10,989 bases of DNA from Kiritimatiellia bacterium (lineage in GTDB: Bacteria > Verrucomicrobiota > Kiritimatiellia > CAIQIC01 > Lenti-01). How positions within the stretch are numbered: the stretch's first letter is position 1; every line of letters begins with the position of its first letter. Both the position numbers and the translations under genes were made by a program. Where the stretch lies: NCBI GenBank assembly GCA_018432565.1, contig JAHDSS010000314.1:1-10989 (forward strand), read 5' to 3'. Under the pieces are notes generated by a model, which was not told the origin of the DNA, searched no databases, and worked only from the letters and a program-made list of their open reading frames with translations. Below, one piece after another: positions 7,012 through 10,989 of this stretch.

Positions 7012-7137
7012 AAAATTTATCACGGTTTTTTCCTTCGAATCCGCGCCCTCTGCTCCGGTTCGAGCTCTTTCCGCCCGCCTCCCGCCGGATTTTCGCATCC
7101 ACGGGGTCGCCTGCGGATCCGCCACGGCCAAGAAAAT

Positions 7138-7147
7138 GGGGGGGGGG
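7138..7147 (+). repeat. Homopolymer of ten G
   Basis: Ten consecutive G residues lie between the divergent operons, 52 bases before the -35 box of the plus-strand operon. Tracts of this length are prone to slippage during replication and also to sequencing error. Confidence 0.9.
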
Positions 7148-7160
7148 ACACCGGGCAGGC

Positions 7161-7198
7161 CGGCCAACGGCCAACGGCAGACCCCGACTGCAGACCCC
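7161..7198 (+). repeat. Short direct repeats just upstream of the operon promoter
   Basis: CGGCCAA occurs twice in tandem followed by a partial CGGC (7161-7178). CAGACCCC then occurs at 7178-7185 and 7191-7198, repeating every 13 bases. The second copy ends two bases before the -35 box, a position where an activator could bind. No regulator is encoded in the window, so function is unknown. Confidence 0.45.
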
Positions 7199-7199
7199 A

Positions 7200-7228
7200 T
7201 TGACACGCTCCCGGCCCCGCCCTATTCT
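7200..7228 (+). promoter_or_regulatory. Sigma70-like promoter of the peptidase/ATP-grasp/GCS2 operon
   Basis: A perfect -35 box TTGACA (7200-7205) is followed at the ideal 17-nt spacing by TATTCT (7223-7228, four of six matches). Transcription would start near 7235. That is only about five bases before the ATG at 7240, so the message would be nearly leaderless. If translation begins at the GTG at 7360 instead, the leader would be about 125 nt. Confidence 0.6.
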
Positions 7229-7239
7229 CCCCACCGTCA

Positions 7240-8091
7240 ATGCCAGTTCAGCCGCACCCGTGGCGCGACCGATGGGACTGGCCCAGGACCAACCAAGGAT
7301 TTGATTCCGCGCAACATCCTGCCACTGCCGGGCGCCCCGCCGCGTTCCGCCCACCACCCGTGAAAACCCCCTCCCCGCCATCCGCGGATTCCAACTGGAT
7401 TCCCCTGGAACTTCCGCCCCAGCCCACCGACACATCCTGCGGGCCGACCTGCCTGCACGGCCTGTACCGCTTTTACGGCCGGAACATGCCCCTCGACCGC
7501 CTCCTGCGCGAAATCGACCCCGTCCCCGGCGGCGGCACGCTCGGCGTGTTGCTCGGCAACCATGCGCTGGAACACGGATTCCAGGTGCGCATGGTCACCT
7601 GGAATCTCCGCGTCTTCGATCCCACCTGGTTTCCCTCCGGCCCCGCCGAACTCGCCGCCAGGCTCCGCGCCAGCCTGCCGCGCCGCCACAAGCCCAAGCT
7701 CCGCCAGGCCATCCAGGCCTACATCCGATTCTGCGAACTGGGCGGCGATGTCTCCATGGAAGTGCTCGGCGGCGCCCTGCTCCGCCGCCCCCTGCGCCAG
7801 AATCATCCCGTGTTGGCCGGCCTCAGCTCCACCTTTCTCTACCGCGACGCCCGCTCCAACCCCGCCACCAACGCCGACGACGATCTCGGCGGCGAGGCCG
7901 AAGGCCACTTTGTCCTGCTCACCGGCTACGACCGCGAAGCGCGCACCGTGCAGATCGCCGACCCCTACGCCCGGAATCCCATCGCCAACCAGTCCCGCTA
8001 CGCCGTGCCCATGGACCGCCTGATCAATGCGATCCTGCTCGGCGTGCTCACCTACGACGCCAACCTGCTCGTCATCACCCCCCGGCCATGA
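7240..8091 (+). CDS. C39-like (papain-fold) cysteine peptidase, first gene of a peptide-ligase operon
   Basis: The longest form has 283 residues. The catalytic core is plain: PPQPTDTSCGPTC, with oxyanion Gln61 and nucleophile Cys67; then EAEGHFVLLTGYD with His223; then IADPY with Asp241. This is the Cys-His-Asp order of papain-like C39 peptidases, which in other settings cleave double-glycine leaders of exported peptides. No transporter, membrane segment or clear signal peptide is present, so it probably acts in the cytoplasm. Residues 1-50 are Pro/Arg-rich and unlike the rest, with mixed third bases rather than the C-ending codons that follow, so the true start may be the GTG at 7360 (VKTPSPPS). 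Neither start has a ribosome-binding site. Its stop overlaps the next ATG as ATGA (8088-8091), indicating coupled translation with the ATP-grasp ligase. Substrate is unknown; the neighbours suggest it trims, releases or hydrolyses the peptide they build. Confidence 0.85.
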   Translation: MPVQPHPWRDRWDWPRTNQGFDSAQHPATAGRPAAFRPPPVKTPSPPSADSNWIPLELPPQPTDTSCGPTCLHGLYRFYGRNMPLDRLLREIDPVPGGGTLGVLLGNHALEHGFQVRMVTWNLRVFDPTWFPSGPAELAARLRASLPRRHKPKLRQAIQAYIRFCELGGDVSMEVLGGALLRRPLRQNHPVLAGLSSTFLYRDARSNPATNADDDLGGEAEGHFVLLTGYDREARTVQIADPYARNPIANQSRYAVPMDRLINAILLGVLTYDANLLVITPRP

Positions 8092-9545
8092 ACCACATCC
8101 TCCTTGTCACCGACAATCCCGACCGCTGGAACTTCCACATTCCCTCCGCCACGGTCGTCACCGCCCGCCAATACCTCACCGATCCGCAGATCCAGCGCCT
8201 GCGCCACTGCCGGGTGTACAACCTCTGCCGCCACTACCGCTACCAGTCCGCCGGCTATTATGTCTCCCTCCTCGCCGAAGCCCGCGGCCACCGCCCCATC
8301 CCCAAAATCACCACCCTCCAGGACCTGAAAACCTCCTCCATCTACCGCGATATTTCCTCCGACCTCGACGACCTCATCCAGAAATCCCTCGCCCCCCTCC
8401 AGTCCGACTCCTTCACCCTGTCGATCTACTTCACCCGGAACACCGCCAAGCGCTACGAACGCCTCGCCCGCCAGCTCTTCAACATGTTCCCCGCCCCCCT
8501 CCTCCGCGCCGAATTCAAGCGCGACGCCGACCACCGCTGGAGCCTCTCCAACATCAGCCCCATCTCCGGCGCCGCCGTCCCCCCCGAACACCAGGAAACC
8601 GTCGAACGCTTCGCCTGCGAATACTTCTCGCGCGGCAATCTCCAGGTCCGCCGCCGCATCCAGCCCCGTTTCTCCATGGCCATCCTCGCCGATCCCGGCG
8701 ACCCCACCCCCCCCTCCGATCCCAAGGCCCTCCAGCGCTTCATCCGCGCCGCCGAAGACCAGTCCATCGAGGCCGAACTCATCACCCGCGACGACTACGG
8801 CTCCCTCGCCGAATACGACGCGCTCTTCATCCGCTCCACCACCGTCGTCAACAACTACACCTTCCGCTTCTCCCGGCGCGCCCAGTCCGAAGGTCTCGTC
8901 GTCATCGACGACCCCGATTCCATCGTCCGCTGCGCCAACAAGGTCTTCCTGGCCGAATCCTTCGAGCGCAACCACGTCCCCGCCCCCAAAACCGTCATCG
9001 TCCACAAGGACAACAAAAACCTCGTCCTCATGCAGCTCGGCCTCCCCTGCATCCTCAAGCAGCCCGACTCCTCCTTCTCCCAGGGCGTCGTCAAGGTCAA
9101 GACCCGCGAGGAATACGAAGCCGCCATCGACGCCCTGCTCGACAAGTCCGATCTCATCATCGCCCAGGAATTCGTCCCCACCGAGTTCGACTGGCGCATC
9201 GGCATCCTCGACCGCGCGCCCCTCTACGCCTGCCGCTACTACATGGCCCGCGGCCACTGGCAGATCTACGACCACTCCAAGAAAGGCTCCGCCCGCTTCG
9301 GACGCTGCGACACCCTCCCCGTCGCCGACGCCCCCCCCGATGTCGTCCAGACCGCCCTCAAGGCCGCCCACGCCATCGGCGACGGCCTCTACGGCGTGGA
9401 CGTCAAGATGCTCGGCGACCGCCCCGTGGTCATCGAAGTCAACGACAACCCCAGCATCGAATCCGGCATCGAAGACCATGTCCTCAAGGACGCCCTCTAC
9501 GACACCGTCATGGCCTCCTTCCGCCGCCGCCTCGAATCCACCTGA
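8088..9545 (+). CDS. RimK-like ATP-grasp ligase with N-terminal RLAN-type domain
   Basis: The protein has 485 residues. Residues about 1-170 form an alpha/beta domain (HILLVTDNPDRWNFHIPSAT, then YNLCRHYRYQSAGYYVSLLA) that matches what I remember of RLAN, the N-terminal domain of a subset of RimK-like enzymes. A linker and pre-ATP-grasp region follow (about 190-280, with FIRSTTVVNNYTFRF). The ATP-grasp core has Lys285 (CANKVFLAE), Lys324 (CILKQPDSSFSQGV), the hinge QEFVPTEFDWRIG (359-371), and the Mg site YGVDVK...VIEVNDNPS with Asp438, Glu450 and Asn452. All key residues are present, so it should be active. RimK-type enzymes activate a carboxylate as acyl phosphate and join it to an amine; RimK adds glutamates to ribosomal protein S6. 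RLAN proteins are described as neighbours of GCS-like ligases and acetyltransferases; here the GCS-like gene follows after 10 nt but no acetyltransferase is seen. Confidence 0.93.
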   Translation: MNHILLVTDNPDRWNFHIPSATVVTARQYLTDPQIQRLRHCRVYNLCRHYRYQSAGYYVSLLAEARGHRPIPKITTLQDLKTSSIYRDISSDLDDLIQKSLAPLQSDSFTLSIYFTRNTAKRYERLARQLFNMFPAPLLRAEFKRDADHRWSLSNISPISGAAVPPEHQETVERFACEYFSRGNLQVRRRIQPRFSMAILADPGDPTPPSDPKALQRFIRAAEDQSIEAELITRDDYGSLAEYDALFIRSTTVVNNYTFRFSRRAQSEGLVVIDDPDSIVRCANKVFLAESFERNHVPAPKTVIVHKDNKNLVLMQLGLPCILKQPDSSFSQGVVKVKTREEYEAAIDALLDKSDLIIAQEFVPTEFDWRIGILDRAPLYACRYYMARGHWQIYDHSKKGSARFGRCDTLPVADAPPDVVQTALKAAHAIGDGLYGVDVKMLGDRPVVIEVNDNPSIESGIEDHVLKDALYDTVMASFRRRLEST

Positions 9546-9555
9546 GAACAGCCCT

Positions 9556-10788
9556 ATGACCCGCCCGCCCTTCTCCCTGTTCGAACGCTACGGCGTCGAA
9601 CTCGAATACATGATCGTCAATGCCGACACTCTCGACATCCTGCCCATCGCCGATCGCCTCATCCACGCCGTCGGCCCCGCCCGCAAAAACGAAGTCCGTC
9701 ACGGCGCCGTCCGCTGGTCCAACGAGCTCGTTCTCCACGTCCTCGAAATGAAAACCGACGGCCCCTCCCCCGCTCTCGACGGCCTCGCCGCTCTCTTCCA
9801 GGCCGACGTCCGCGCTCTCAACGACATGCTCCGCGACCACGAAGCCCGCCTGCTCCCCTCCGCCATGCACCCCTGGATGGATCCCCACCGCGAAACCCGC
9901 CTCTGGCCCCACGGCGACAAAACCATCTACGAAACCTTCAACCGACTCTTCGACTGCCGCGGCCACGGCTGGTCCAATCTCCAGTCCACCCACCTCAACC
10001 TCCCCTTCCGCGGCGACGCCGAATTCAACCGTCTCCACACCGCCATCCGGCTGATTCTCCCCCTCCTGCCCGCCCTCGCCGCCAGCTCCCCCTACCTCGA
10101 AGGCCGCCGCGCCCCCTGCCTCGACATGCGCCTGGAAGCCTACCGCCATAACTGCGACCGCATCCCCTCCATCACCGGCCGCACCGTCCCCGAATGGATC
10201 CCCTCGCAGGCCCGCTACCAATCCCAAATCTTCGACCGCATCGCCCGCGACCTCGCCCCCCTCGACCCCGACGGCATCCTCGAACCCGAATGGACCAACG
10301 CCCGCGGCGCCATCGCCCGCTTCTCCCGCGGCACCATCGAGATCCGCCTCCTCGATATCCAGGAATGCCCCGCCGCCGACCTCGCCATCCTCCAGTTCAT
10401 CGTCGAAATCCTGAAACACCTCGTCGATGAATCCCTCGCCCCCCTCCCCCTCCAGAAAAACCAGCGCGTCGCCGACCTCCAAACCCTCTTCCTCGGCGCC
10501 GTCCAAAACGCCGAACAGTCCGTCATCGCCGACCGCCGCTATCTCGCCGCCCTCGGCCTCCCCCGCGTGCGCGCCGCTTCCGCCCGCGATGTCCTCCATG
10601 CCCTCCTCGACCGCGTCGCCCCGCCGAATGCCTCCTGGCGCCCCGCCATCGAATTCATCCTCCGCCACGGCACCCTCGCCCGCCGCCTCCTGACCAGCGC
10701 CGGACGACGCCCCACGCGCGGAAAACTGTTCGACACCTACACCCGCCTCGCCGACTGCCTCCATCGCGGCGATCTCTTCACCCCCTGA
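9556..10788 (+). CDS. GCS2-family carboxylate-amine ligase (glutamate-cysteine-ligase-like)
   Basis: The protein has 410 residues. Its glutamine-synthetase-like fold is marked by GVELEYMIV (13-21, Glu15 and Glu17 as likely metal ligands), VRWSNELVLHVLEMKT (52-67, Glu57 and Glu64), SNLQSTHLNLPF (140-151) and RGTIEIRLLDIQECPAADLA (258-277, with Arg264). The family activates a gamma-carboxyl with ATP and couples it to an amine; the YbdK-type members have weak glutamate-cysteine ligase activity, and many are of unknown specificity. Because it is paired with an ATP-grasp ligase, it probably makes or extends a small peptide rather than glutathione; no glutathione synthetase is nearby. The ATG at 9556 lies 10 nt after the ATP-grasp stop, with only a weak GAGA as ribosome-binding site. 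The start is confirmed by the family N-terminus. It is the last gene of the operon seen here. Confidence 0.9.
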   Translation: MTRPPFSLFERYGVELEYMIVNADTLDILPIADRLIHAVGPARKNEVRHGAVRWSNELVLHVLEMKTDGPSPALDGLAALFQADVRALNDMLRDHEARLLPSAMHPWMDPHRETRLWPHGDKTIYETFNRLFDCRGHGWSNLQSTHLNLPFRGDAEFNRLHTAIRLILPLLPALAASSPYLEGRRAPCLDMRLEAYRHNCDRIPSITGRTVPEWIPSQARYQSQIFDRIARDLAPLDPDGILEPEWTNARGAIARFSRGTIEIRLLDIQECPAADLAILQFIVEILKHLVDESLAPLPLQKNQRVADLQTLFLGAVQNAEQSVIADRRYLAALGLPRVRAASARDVLHALLDRVAPPNASWRPAIEFILRHGTLARRLLTSAGRRPTRGKLFDTYTRLADCLHRGDLFTP

Positions 10789-10989
10789 GCCCTTTCGACC
10801 CCCGTCGGTGTTGGCGCCTCCGCCCCCTCTTCCCCCCCTGTCCCGATTCGTACTACTATCTGGCCACTTCGTCTTTTTTGTGCACGTTTTTCGACCTAAT
10901 TCATTTCCGGGATTGCTCTTAGCCTGTCTTGTTTTCTTGCGTTTCCTGTTTTCCTGCTTATCCCCCTCTCCATTTTCATGAGTTCATGA
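10789..10989. other. Downstream region without a supported gene
   Basis: After the GCS2 stop the sequence becomes pyrimidine-rich and more AT-rich than the genes. A tiny CGAC-CCCC-GTCG stem lies just after the stop but has no T tract, so I do not call a terminator. On the minus strand a frame is open from the right edge to a TAG at 10896-10898 (about 31 codons, ending RAIPEMN). Its AGG, AGA and ATA codons are unlike those of the neighbouring genes. It could be the end of a foreign gene beyond the edge, or chance. Confidence 0.4.

Larger units (their letters stand above)
6969..7239. other. Divergent intergenic region between the glmM operon and the peptidase/ligase operon
   Basis: These 271 bases separate two divergent operons. 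Visible elements are an inverted repeat at 6989-7011, a 10-base palindrome GCGGATCCGC (7113-7122), a G10 run (7138-7147), 7-bp tandem repeats (7161-7178), paired CAGACCCC repeats (7178-7198) and a plus-strand promoter (7200-7228). For the minus-strand operon, TGATAAATT (near 7015-7023) could be an extended -10 box, but no good -35 goes with it. I see no protein-coding frame worth calling. Confidence 0.6.

Noticed and set aside
6793..7206. An upstream extension of the beta-helix protein.
   Set aside because: The LapA-like gene occupies this stretch in a different frame with a strong ribosome-binding site and believable membrane helices.
8052..9479. A 475-codon minus-strand frame opposite the ATP-grasp gene.
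   Set aside because: The product is Gly/Val/Asp/Glu repeats caused by the C-ending codons of the real gene.
9508..10764. A 418-codon minus-strand frame opposite the GCS2 gene.
   Set aside because: It has the same Gly/Val/Glu/Asp-rich composition as other antisense shadows, and the GCS2 motifs on the plus strand decide the matter.
10860..10900. T runs near the end as a terminator of the GCS2 operon.
   Set aside because: No stable stem precedes the T runs.
1..10989. A search for CRISPR repeats, tRNA genes, insertion-sequence ends and prophage genes.
   Set aside because: No regularly spaced repeats, cloverleaf-like sequence, transposase or terminal inverted repeats were seen on reading both strands.

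Overview
The window is a GC-rich bacterial chromosome segment. lpxD (lipid A), an OmpH/Skp-type periplasmic chaperone and a LapA-like small membrane protein point to a Gram-negative organism with an outer membrane. A DUF2723 glycosyltransferase, a GlmM with an unusual phosphate loop and a detached left-handed-beta-helix protein in the GlmU position would fit the PVC group (perhaps Kiritimatiellae or Verrucomicrobiota). That placement is inference; no rRNA or other phylogenetic marker is present.

Layout. On the minus strand, reading from high to low coordinates: (a) 6968-4238 is a tight run of a 59-residue LapA-like membrane protein, a 390-residue beta-helix protein (ATGA overlap) and glmM (20-nt gap). 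(b) 4184-3469 is a vapBC-type toxin-antitoxin module with its own promoter and palindromic operator. (c) 3361-1 is ompH/skp, lpxD and a DUF2723 membrane glycosyltransferase, whose C-terminal end lies beyond the left edge. Apart from vapBC, this half concerns the envelope: amino-sugar supply, lipid A acylation, chaperoning of outer-membrane proteins and glycosyl transfer.

On the plus strand, divergent from (a), lies a compact three-gene operon at 7240-10788: a C39-like papain-fold cysteine peptidase, a RimK-like ATP-grasp ligase with an N-terminal RLAN-type domain, and a GCS2-family (glutamate-cysteine-ligase-like) amide ligase. A promoter with a perfect TTGACA -35 box sits just before it. Two different amide-bond-forming enzymes plus a peptidase suggest a system that makes, attaches or trims a small peptide. 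ATP-grasp/GCS2 pairs of this kind have been predicted by comparative genomics, but I know of no experimental description. This is the most interesting part of the window.

The plus strand is C-rich over G in genes of both orientations, so minus-strand genes favour G and plus-strand genes favour C at third codon positions. This looks like replication-strand skew, with the envelope genes leading and the peptide-ligase operon lagging. The long opposite-strand reading frames are a by-product of this composition. The last 200 bases hold no gene I can support.
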